5,755 nucleotides of DNA from the NCBI GenBank assembly GCA_963623875.1, contig CAVFNL010000011.1, positions 1 through 5,755 on the forward strand. The letters run 5' to 3'. Numbering within the stretch: the first letter of the stretch is position 1; every line of letters starts with the position of its first letter. The notes beneath the pieces were generated by a model that worked only from the letters and a program-made list of their open reading frames with translations, was not told the origin of the DNA and did no database searches. Both the position numbers and the translations under genes were made by a program. The stretch is from UBA3206 sp963623875. Its GTDB lineage: Bacteria > Bacillota_I > Bacilli_A > Acholeplasmatales > Anaeroplasmataceae. Below are positions 1-5,587 of this stretch, one piece after another.

Positions 1-154
1 CACTTTTTATATATTCACTAATATATTCAGACTTATACCTAATAACATCATCAGAGTCTCCGCATTTATAAGATGTTATATTCTATAAATCTACTACTAA
101 AACACAAAATATTGTTAAAAACCCCATTAACAAACATAGCACATAATTCTTCAT
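1..154 (-). pseudogene. Interrupted 5' part of an unrecognised membrane or exported protein (in-frame TAG at codon 24), running off the left edge
   Basis: I do not recognise this gene. Its ATG (152-154) is preceded by an AGGGG ribosome binding site 6 bases away and by a near-consensus promoter at 222-250, so it is a credible gene start. An in-frame TAA lies directly before the ATG, so the frame cannot begin further upstream. The first residues (MKNYVLC...) form a hydrophobic stretch of about 18 residues after one lysine, like a signal peptide or single membrane helix, with no lipobox. A TAG at 83-85 stops translation after 23 codons. The same frame then stays open for 27 more codons to the window edge and encodes a hydrophilic segment (including KCGDSDD and RYKSEYI), while both other frames close within a few codons. 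I infer a nonsense-disrupted exported or anchored protein. The alternatives are a genuine 23-residue membrane peptide, TAG read-through or a sequencing error. No ATG, GTG or TTG follows the TAG in this frame within the window. Confidence 0.45.
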
Positions 155-179
155 TTAAATCCCCTATCTAGTAAGAACT

Positions 180-204
180 AAGACTAATTTTTATAAAAAG
201 TCTT
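180..204 (-). other. Hairpin in the 5' leader of the interrupted left-edge gene
   Basis: AAGACT and AGTCTT arms (199-204 and 180-185) pair over 6 bp, and an inner T-run/A-run can extend the stem past a 2-base bulge. It falls in the predicted leader, between the start point near 215 and the ribosome binding site near 161-165. On the minus strand no T-tract follows it, so it is not a terminator for this transcript. On the plus strand it is followed by G and six T, but no plus-strand gene needs a terminator here. Function is unknown; a leader stability or regulatory structure is possible. Confidence 0.35.
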
Positions 205-221
205 GTTTTTTATCTAATTCA

Positions 222-250
222 ATCTTAACACATGGAATTTTTATTGTCAA
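222..250 (-). promoter_or_regulatory. Sigma-A-type promoter for the left-edge gene (TTGACA, 17-base spacer, extended -10 TAAGAT)
   Basis: Read on the minus strand, a perfect -35 TTGACA (245-250) is followed by a 17-base spacer and TAAGAT (222-227), with TGT directly before the -10 giving an extended -10. It lies downstream of the recA terminator and upstream of the ATG at 154, predicting a start near 215 and a leader of about 60 bases. It is the closest match to consensus in the window, which suggests that the left-edge gene is or was well expressed. Confidence 0.8.
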
Positions 251-327
251 CAAATGTTAGATATGGATAAAATGTAACAACTGCATCATAAATACATAAA
301 AACGAAGATGTGTCATGAATATAGCAT

Positions 328-354
328 AAAAAAGATGTAGACTATGCTACATCT
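328..354 (-). terminator. Intrinsic terminator of recA, overlapping the stop codon
   Basis: On the minus strand an 8-bp stem AGATGTAG / CTACATCT closes a 6-base loop, CATAGT, and runs into a T-tract of at least six (328-333). The recA TAG stop (342-344) lies inside the loop, so the last codons of recA form the left arm. This ends the pgsA-recA transcript and separates it from the promoter at 222-250. Confidence 0.8.
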
Positions 355-1337
355 GTTTTAGACAATGTTTCACGAATTTTATCTTCGATTTCTTTAGCTA
401 CTTCAGGATTTTGTGCTATAAATTCCTTGGCTTTTTCTCTTCCTTGACCAATCTTCTCACCATTATAAGAATACCAAGCACCTGATTTTGCAATAATATT
501 TAGGTTTGCTGCAGTATCTATAATTTCACCTTCATGAGAAATTCCTTTTCCATAAATAATTTCTACACTACAAGATTTAAATGGTGGCGCAACCTTATTT
601 TTTACAACCTTAATGTTAGTCATATTACCAACTATATTAACACCATCTTTAATTGCTTCACCACGTCTAATTTCAAGACGTACTGATGCGAAGAATTTTA
701 ACGCTCTTCCTCCAGTTGTAGTTTCAGGATTACCAAACATAACTCCTACTTTTTCACGAATTTGGTTAATAAAAATAGCGACACAATTAGTTTTAGATAT
801 GACACCTGATAGTTTACGCATAGCTTGAGACATAAGTCTTGCGTGAGCACCAACCATAGATTGTCCCATTTCACCATTTAATTCAGCTTCAGGAACAAGT
901 GCCGCAACCGAGTCTATTACTATTACATCTATTGAACCTGACTTTATTAAAGCTTCAGCAATATCAAGTGCTTGTTCTCCATTATCTGGTTGAGATAATA
1001 TAAGATTTTCGACATCAACACCTAAATTTTTGGCATACACTGGATCTAGTGCATGTTCTGCATCAATAAATGCCGCAAAACCTCCACTTCGTTGAGCATT
1101 TGCAATTGCGTGCAATGCAAATGTTGTTTTACCAGATGATTCTGGTCCATAAATTTCAATAACTCTACCTCTTGGGTATCCTCCAACACCTAATGCTTCA
1201 TCTAGTGCAATAGATCCTGTTTCAATAACATCAATCTTTGAAATAGGTTTATCACCTAGTTTCATTACTGAACCATTTCCATATTGTTTTTCAATATCTT
1301 TTAAAGCCTTCTTTAACGCTTCTTCACGTTCATTCAT
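342..1337 (-). CDS. recA: RecA recombinase
   Basis: RecA polymerises on single-stranded DNA in the cytoplasm, catalyses ATP-dependent strand exchange in recombinational repair and, where LexA exists, stimulates its self-cleavage. The 331 residues show the whole core: Walker A GPESSGKT (64-71), catalytic Glu94 in DAEHA, Walker B VIVIDS (138-143), loop L1 from about 149 (PEAELNGEMGQSMVG) and loop L2 with NQIREK, then FGNPETTTGG (191-210), including the ATP-sensing Gln192. Residue numbers run two below E. coli throughout. The protein is shorter than the usual 345-355 residues because it ends soon after the C-terminal domain and lacks a long acidic tail. The ATG is fixed by GGAGGTG at 1343-1349, 5 bases upstream. 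The gene follows pgsA by 44 bases with no terminator and is probably co-transcribed with it. No SOS operator is visible in the gap. Identification is certain. Confidence 0.99.
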   Translation of the reverse strand: MNEREEALKKALKDIEKQYGNGSVMKLGDKPISKIDVIETGSIALDEALGVGGYPRGRVIEIYGPESSGKTTFALHAIANAQRSGGFAAFIDAEHALDPVYAKNLGVDVENLILSQPDNGEQALDIAEALIKSGSIDVIVIDSVAALVPEAELNGEMGQSMVGAHARLMSQAMRKLSGVISKTNCVAIFINQIREKVGVMFGNPETTTGGRALKFFASVRLEIRRGEAIKDGVNIVGNMTNIKVVKNKVAPPFKSCSVEIIYGKGISHEGEIIDTAANLNIIAKSGAWYSYNGEKIGQGREKAKEFIAQNPEVAKEIEDKIRETLSKTDVA

Positions 1338-1350
1338 GCTTTCACCTCCA

Positions 1351-1362
1351 CTATATATATAG
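1351..1362. repeat. 12-base perfect palindrome CTATATATATAG before the recA ribosome binding site
   Basis: CTATATATATAG is self-complementary and lies one base upstream of the recA GGAGGTG and next to the pgsA end hairpin at 1365-1394. It could be an operator half-site pair, a small leader stem or simple AT-repeat chance. It does not resemble known LexA boxes. Confidence 0.4.
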
Positions 1363-1364
1363 AC

Positions 1365-1394
1365 AAAATCAATTTATTTTACTAAATTGATTTT
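1365..1394 (-). other. Hairpin spanning the pgsA stop codon in the pgsA-recA gap
   Basis: On the minus strand, AAAATCAATTT and AAATTGATTTT form a perfect 11-bp inverted repeat around an 8-base loop, AGTAAAAT. The pgsA TAG stop starts at the last base of the left arm. Only one pair is G-C and only four T follow before GTC, so it is a weak intrinsic terminator at best. It could instead cause partial termination, or protect or mark an RNA end between pgsA and recA, setting their relative expression. Confidence 0.5.
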
Positions 1395-2002
1395 AAAATG
1401 ATTTTTCTATTTTTCCAAAAATAATCAATACCAGATATAATTGTAAGAAGTGTCGCAATCATAAATAAGACAAGACCTACACATTCAACCCATTTTGCTG
1501 CTTCATAAAAGAATAAAATAGTTAGTGCTACCATAGTTGAAGCTGTTTTCCATTTTCCAAGTTTTGAAGCTGCAATTACATCTCCATTACCTGCCGCAAC
1601 AAGTCTAATTCCTGATACCATAAATTCTCTAATCATAATGCATACTACTGCCCATAATGGAACCACTGTTTCAAAGACATTAAGTACTGAACTTTGAGCA
1701 AATAAAATAAATAGTGCAGTAAATACTAAGCATTTATCAGCAAGTGGGTCTGCAAATTTTCCAAATGTTGTGACTAAATTATATTTTCTTGCGATTTTTC
1801 CATCTAGCATATCTGTAAGAGATGCCATTACAAATAATATCGCATTAATAAAATTAGAAATACTAATATTTAAAAAAATATCATTATCTCTCAATACTGG
1901 TATATAAAAAATTATAACCATAATTGGAATAAACATTATTCTCATCAATGTAAGTTTATTCGGTAATGTCATTCCTTTTTTTTCTACTTTTTCATTTTCC
2001 AT
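1382..2002 (-). CDS. pgsA: CDP-diacylglycerol-glycerol-3-phosphate 3-phosphatidyltransferase (phosphatidylglycerophosphate synthase)
   Basis: This membrane enzyme transfers the phosphatidyl group from CDP-diacylglycerol to glycerol-3-phosphate, the committed step to phosphatidylglycerol and cardiolipin. The 206-residue protein opens with a charged stretch followed by LPNKLTLMRI, typical of PgsA. It carries the full CDP-alcohol phosphatidyltransferase motif D-x2-D-G-x2-A-R-x8-G-x3-D-x3-D, with Asp64, Asp67, Gly68, Arg72, Gly81, Asp85 and Asp89. Several hydrophobic membrane helices flank the motif, and the C-terminus is basic. The usual length is 180-195, the extra being about 10 residues before LPNK. 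I chose the ATG at 2002 because AGGTG at 2012-2016 sits 9 bases upstream. A GTG at 2014 is in frame (210 residues) but overlaps that ribosome binding site. An ATG further in would start at MTLPNK but has AAGGA directly against it. It has its own promoter, is followed by recA, and ends in TAG. Confidence 0.95.
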   Translation of the reverse strand: MENEKVEKKGMTLPNKLTLMRIMFIPIMVIIFYIPVLRDNDIFLNISISNFINAILFVMASLTDMLDGKIARKYNLVTTFGKFADPLADKCLVFTALFILFAQSSVLNVFETVVPLWAVVCIMIREFMVSGIRLVAAGNGDVIAASKLGKWKTASTMVALTILFFYEAAKWVECVGLVLFMIATLLTIISGIDYFWKNRKIILKSI

Positions 2003-2011
2003 AATAAAATT

Positions 2012-2016
2012 CACCT
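2012..2016 (-). promoter_or_regulatory. Ribosome binding site that decides the pgsA start
   Basis: AGGTG follows a run of seven A on the minus strand and sits 9 bases before the ATG at 2000-2002. The in-frame GTG at 2012-2014 is part of this site, so it is unlikely to be the initiation codon. Confidence 0.65.
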
Positions 2017-2033
2017 TTTTTTATTCTCAATAG

Positions 2034-2062
2034 ATTATACCACACTTAAAAGTTATATTAAA
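2034..2062 (-). promoter_or_regulatory. Promoter of pgsA-recA (extended -10 TGGTATAAT)
   Basis: A perfect TATAAT (2034-2039) is preceded by TGG (2040-2042), an extended -10. The -35 at 17-base spacing is only TTTAAT (2057-2062), weak, as extended -10 promoters allow. The predicted start near 2027 leaves a leader of about 25 bases. It lies in the gap between mnmA and pgsA. No convincing terminator is seen after mnmA, so read-through from mnmA is also possible. Confidence 0.7.
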
Positions 2063-2074
2063 GTCTAGTATACT

Positions 2075-3211
2075 TTACTTAAAGAATGCTCTAATATCAT
2101 TATTTAGGTACACTTCATCAATAATTCCACCACCGATACATATATCGCCATCATACAACGCACACACTTGACCTGGAGTTACTGCATATGAAGCATCATA
2201 TGATACTTCAAGTGTTTTGTCATCTATTATTTTAATATATACATCCGTATCATGCTGTCTATATCTAAATTTAGCTTGATATTTTTTGTCATTAATAGGT
2301 TTTTCACAAATAAAATTATAATCTTTTACAACTATTCTATTAGATTTTAATAACGGATCAAATTCATCTTGTGACACCAAAAGTACATTTTTATCTAAAT
2401 TTTTACCTATAACAAACCATGGCTTATTTAAAAATTTATTATTACCACCTATGTTAAGTCCCTTTCTTTGCCCTATTGTATAATACATTAATCCATCATG
2501 TTCACCGACTTTTATTCCATCAATAGTTTCCATATTACCTGGTTGTGAAGGCAAGTAATTTTTTAAAAATTCATGGAATCTTCTCTCACCAATAAAACAA
2601 ATACCTGTTGAATCTTTTTTATGTGCAGTTACCAAATCATATTCTTGTGCAATCCTTCTTACTTCGGGTTTTATGATATCACCAATTGGAAATAATGCTT
2701 TTTGTAATTGTTCTTGAGATAATAAGCATAAAAAATATGTTTGATCTTTATTTAAATCAACTGCTCTATAAAGTCTTGTATAATTATCATCCCTAAACAC
2801 TCTAGCATAATGTCCCATCGCAATATAATCTGCATTAAGTCTTAAAGCTTCATTTAAAAATGCCTTAAACTTAATTTCCTTATTACACATTACATCAGGA
2901 TTAGGAGTTCTTCCTTTTTTATATTCATCGAGAAAATAAGTGAATACATTATCCCAATACTCTTCGATAAAATCAATTCTATGAAGTTTTATACCTAGTT
3001 TATTCGCAACAGCTAATGCATCTTGGTAGTCTTTTTCTTCAGGACAAATATCATCATTTTTCGTAGGATTACCTAACACATCATGATTAACAGACGCATC
3101 CCAATTTCTCATAAAAAGTCCTTCAACATTATAACCTTCATCTAAAAGTTTGATTGCCGCAACTGATGAATCAACACCACCTGAAAGGCCTAATATTACT
3201 TTCTTTTTCAT
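2075..3211 (-). CDS. mnmA: tRNA-specific 2-thiouridylase MnmA
   Basis: MnmA adenylates and thiolates C2 of the wobble uridine (U34) of the tRNAs for Lys, Glu and Gln, using sulfur relayed from a cysteine desulfurase; it acts in the cytoplasm. The 378 residues match the family length (about 360-380). The N-terminal PP-loop ATP-pyrophosphatase motif is SGGVDSS (10-16). The first catalytic cysteine is Cys109 in NPDVMCNKEIKF and the second is Cys205 in STGICFIGER. DQTYFL (156-161) and TIGQRKGL (245-252) are tRNA-binding and central-domain signatures, and a C-terminal beta-barrel ends with AVTPGQVCALYDGD (343-356). The ATG has AGAGGTG 8 bases upstream (3220-3226) and its own promoter at 3238-3266. 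All key residues are present. No sulfur-relay gene is adjacent in the window. The stop is TAA. Confidence 0.98.
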   Translation of the reverse strand: MKKKVILGLSGGVDSSVAAIKLLDEGYNVEGLFMRNWDASVNHDVLGNPTKNDDICPEEKDYQDALAVANKLGIKLHRIDFIEEYWDNVFTYFLDEYKKGRTPNPDVMCNKEIKFKAFLNEALRLNADYIAMGHYARVFRDDNYTRLYRAVDLNKDQTYFLCLLSQEQLQKALFPIGDIIKPEVRRIAQEYDLVTAHKKDSTGICFIGERRFHEFLKNYLPSQPGNMETIDGIKVGEHDGLMYYTIGQRKGLNIGGNNKFLNKPWFVIGKNLDKNVLLVSQDEFDPLLKSNRIVVKDYNFICEKPINDKKYQAKFRYRQHDTDVYIKIIDDKTLEVSYDASYAVTPGQVCALYDGDICIGGGIIDEVYLNNDIRAFFK

Positions 3212-3237
3212 CTATTTAACACCTCTAAACTAAATTA

Positions 3238-3266
3238 ATTATAAAATATATTTGTTTTTTATTCAA
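3238..3266 (-). promoter_or_regulatory. Promoter of mnmA (TTGAAT, 17-base spacer, TATAAT)
   Basis: On the minus strand, TTGAAT (3261-3266) and a perfect TATAAT (3238-3243) are separated by exactly 17 AT-rich bases in the uup-mnmA gap. The predicted start near 3231 gives a leader of about 20 bases before the ATG at 3211, too short for a riboswitch. Confidence 0.75.
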
Positions 3267-3283
3267 GTTTTCAAGCACTACTC

Positions 3284-3308
3284 AAAAAGAGATATTACTA
3301 CTCTTTTT
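3284..3308 (-). terminator. Possible weak terminator at the end of uup
   Basis: AAAAAGAG / CTCTTTTT arms (3301-3308 and 3284-3291) form an 8-bp stem around a 9-base loop that holds the uup TAG stop (3298-3300). Only three pairs are G-C, and the T-run is part of the stem rather than following it, so termination may be partial. The arms would work similarly on either strand. Confidence 0.4.
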
Positions 3309-5034
3309 TCTCTAAAAGTTCTAAATATCTAATAGATTTTACATCATAGGATTCATTAATCATATCCAATTCTTTTTGATAATCCATAAGTTTGACATAA
3401 TCATTTTTCGAATTATTCAATTCTTTTTTAAGAAAATTAATTCGTAAATCCATTTCGTTTATTTCCTTATCTAATGAAACAAATTCTTTTTCTTCCATGT
3501 AAGACAACTTCTTCTTGTGTTCTTTTCTCACTACTTCTTTTTGCACAACCTCTGATTTTGTTTGATTAAGTAAATTTTCAAGATATTCACTAAAAGTCAT
3601 ATTAGATTGCGATATTTTATTATTCTCAAACACTAAAAGTTTATTACATAACTTATCAAGAAAATATCTATCGTGAGATACAATAAGAGATGGTCCCTTA
3701 AAATTTAAAATATAATCTTCTAAAAGTTCTAAGGTGTAAATATCTAGGTCATTAGTTGGTTCATCAAAAAGCAATATATTCGGGTTTGTCATTAATACAT
3801 GAACTAATTGAAGCCTTCTTTTCTCTCCTCCAGACAACATCGAAACTTTTGCGTATTGTATTTCTTTAGGAAACAAAAATCTCTCAAGCATTTCAGATGC
3901 TGTAATCGTCCCATCTAGTGTTTCAATAAGATTTGCATCATTTTTTATATAATCAATAACCCTAATATTATTATCTATTGTTTCCATATGTTGAGAAAAA
4001 TAACCAAATCTAAGAGTTTCTCCTACTTCCATTTCACCACTTGTAAGATTTAACTCTTTCATTATAATTTTAAATAATGTAGTTTTACCACTTCCATTAT
4101 CACCAATAACTCCAACTATGTCTTGTCTATTTAATTCAAAATTAAAATCATCAAATATTTTTTTATCATCAAATGCCATAGAAGCATTCTTAAATGAAAT
4201 TAATTTCTTTCCAAGATAAGTATTAACAGAAGATAATTCCATACTTTTCTTTTCATTAAAAGTTGTCTCTTTTAATTTATTAAATCTTTCAATTCTAGAT
4301 TTTGACTTAGTTCTTCTAGCTTCAACCCCTCGATGCATCCATTCACTTTCACTTTTTAAAATTTGTTTAAGTCGTTTCTCTGCCTTTTCCTCTTTTATTA
4401 AACGCTCTGCTTTTAACTCTAAGAATTTGGTATAATTCGCATCATATAAATATGTTTTACCAAAGTCAAGTTCCAACATTTTATTGCATACTCTTTCAAG
4501 AAAATATCTATCATGGGTAACCATTATAATTCCATGCTTAAATTTGATTAAATATTTTTCTAAAAAAGAAATAACATTGTTATCTAGGTGATTTGTTGGC
4601 TCATCTAAAATCAAGAAATCACAAGGAGTCACTAATGCCTTAGCTAAGGCCACCCTTTTCTTTTGTCCTCCACTAAACATTTTAGTTGTAATACTTACAT
4701 CATCAAATCCAAATTTAGAAAGTATAGATATTGCTTCATATTCTTTAATAGGATTTTCTTTTGTAGAATTTTCCATAACAATATCAAGAATTGTTTTATT
4801 TTCATCAAATTTAGAATCTTGACTTAAATAATTTATTCTTGATCCACCAGATATTACGATCGTACCATCATTTGGAATTTCTTCACCAATAATAAGTTTT
4901 AAAAGTGTGGACTTACCAGTACCATTAACTCCAACAACTCCAATTTTATCTGTATCACAAACGGAAAATGAGGCCTTATTTAATATAGGCCTCTCAATAT
5001 ATTTAAAAGAAACATTTGTAAATGTAATATTCAT
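3298..5034 (-). CDS. uup: ABC-F family ATPase, Uup/YfmR type (ribosome-associated)
   Basis: ABC-F proteins have two ATPase domains and no membrane part; they bind the ribosomal E site and relieve stalls. Uup and its Bacillus homologue YfmR are linked to resolving stalled elongation and, in E. coli, to transposon excision. In 578 residues, domain 1 has Walker A GVNGTGKS (35-42), signature FSGGQKKR (120-127), DEPTNHLD (144-151) and switch His174. The linker carries EWMHRGVEARRTKSKSR (231-247), the Uup hallmark. Domain 2 has GDNGSGKTT (311-319), LSGGEKRR (400-407), DEPTNDLD (424-431) and His454. A charged C-terminal coiled coil (about 495-578, starting KKLSYMEEKE) matches the Uup nucleic-acid-binding tail and argues against antibiotic-resistance ABC-F types. 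The ribosome binding site is weak (GGTGA, 5039-5043). The gene follows the acetyltransferase by 33 bases, probably in the same transcript, with no clear promoter of its own. Uup-level subfamily assignment is firm; the exact ribosomal task is inferred. Confidence 0.93.
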   Translation of the reverse strand: MNITFTNVSFKYIERPILNKASFSVCDTDKIGVVGVNGTGKSTLLKLIIGEEIPNDGTIVISGGSRINYLSQDSKFDENKTILDIVMENSTKENPIKEYEAISILSKFGFDDVSITTKMFSGGQKKRVALAKALVTPCDFLILDEPTNHLDNNVISFLEKYLIKFKHGIIMVTHDRYFLERVCNKMLELDFGKTYLYDANYTKFLELKAERLIKEEKAEKRLKQILKSESEWMHRGVEARRTKSKSRIERFNKLKETTFNEKKSMELSSVNTYLGKKLISFKNASMAFDDKKIFDDFNFELNRQDIVGVIGDNGSGKTTLFKIIMKELNLTSGEMEVGETLRFGYFSQHMETIDNNIRVIDYIKNDANLIETLDGTITASEMLERFLFPKEIQYAKVSMLSGGEKRRLQLVHVLMTNPNILLFDEPTNDLDIYTLELLEDYILNFKGPSLIVSHDRYFLDKLCNKLLVFENNKISQSNMTFSEYLENLLNQTKSEVVQKEVVRKEHKKKLSYMEEKEFVSLDKEINEMDLRINFLKKELNNSKNDYVKLMDYQKELDMINESYDVKSIRYLELLEKKE

Positions 5035-5067
5035 TATATCACCAAAGATATAATAACATAAATTAAA

Positions 5068-5535
5068 CTAATTTAGTATCTTTTCCATACCAATTTTTTG
5101 AACTTTTAATCCAACACTCTCATAAAACTTAATTGCGCTATCATTTCCATACCAAACATTAAGTGTTACATTATAATATCCTTTGTTTTTAGCATATAAA
5201 ATAACATAATCATATAAACTATGTCCAATATGTTTTCCTCTTGAATTTTCATCAACACATAAATCATCTATGTATAAAGTCTTAATATCAGTCATTATAT
5301 TATCATCTATATATTGTTTATGTATACAAAAGGCATAACCCAAAACACTATTACCATCATCATATACGAATATTGGTGTGTTAGGATTATTAATGATATC
5401 TTTTAACTCTTCTGCAGTATATTTTGTTGCAGGTCCATTAAACAAATCAGGTCTTATATTATGGTGAACCATATTAACCTGTACTAATAATTTTAAAATA
5501 TCCTTAATATCTGATTCCTTAGCTAACCTTATCAT
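5068..5535 (-). CDS. GNAT family N-acetyltransferase
   Basis: This is a cytoplasmic acetyl-CoA-dependent acetyltransferase with unknown substrate. Its 155 residues make one complete GNAT fold. The N-terminus (MIRLAKESDIKDILKLL) is the usual first strand and helix. Motif A spans the strand DDLCVDENSRG (90-100) and the pyrophosphate-binding loop RGKHIG (99-104), where histidine replaces the first glycine of the common RGKGIG, a tolerated change. Motif B is NVWYGNDSAIKFYESVGL (126-143), with Tyr138 in the position of the usual general acid and Asn131 and Ala134 typical of the family. It resembles uncharacterised GNAT proteins common in Bacillota genomes; nothing points to a protein N-terminal (RimI) or aminoglycoside enzyme. 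The ATG has AAGGAGAT (5541-5548) 5 bases upstream. It starts 52 bases after the nuclease-like gene, with no convincing promoter or terminator between, and leads into uup. The stop is TAG. Confidence 0.92.
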   Translation of the reverse strand: MIRLAKESDIKDILKLLVQVNMVHHNIRPDLFNGPATKYTAEELKDIINNPNTPIFVYDDGNSVLGYAFCIHKQYIDDNIMTDIKTLYIDDLCVDENSRGKHIGHSLYDYVILYAKNKGYYNVTLNVWYGNDSAIKFYESVGLKVQKIGMEKILN

Positions 5536-5587
5536 AAACTATCTCCTTTTTTAAGCGAACCAATTTATATAAAAATAATTGATTTTA

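Noticed and set aside
180..211. Plus-strand intrinsic terminator (AAGACT stem followed by a G and a T-run)
   Set aside because: No plus-strand gene precedes it; all plus frames in 1-180 are short and lack starts with ribosome binding sites.
155..327. A riboswitch, tRNA or small RNA gene in the recA-downstream gap
   Set aside because: Beyond the promoter, one hairpin and the recA terminator I see no tRNA arms or riboswitch cores, and the leader is too short for known riboswitch classes.
613..828. A 71-codon open frame on the plus strand
   Set aside because: It lies entirely antisense within recA, has no recognisable product, and arises from recA codon bias.
2003..2014. GTG at 2014 as the pgsA start, adding four residues
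   Set aside because: The GTG is part of the AGGTG ribosome binding site that serves the ATG at 2002.
3261..3274. Direct repeat CTTGAA-AA-CTTGAA near the mnmA -35 as an operator
   Set aside because: Two 6-base copies in AT-rich DNA, one of which is the -35 element itself, are easily explained by chance.
5035..5067. Extended -10-like TGTTATTAT at 5050-5058 as a uup promoter
   Set aside because: Transcription would start on top of the ribosome binding site, and no -35 is seen at proper spacing.
5536..5587. Weak AT-rich inverted repeat (5558-5584) as a terminator or promoter element before the acetyltransferase
   Set aside because: The stem needs a G-T pair, no T-tract follows it on the minus strand, and no -35/-10 pair at normal spacing is present.
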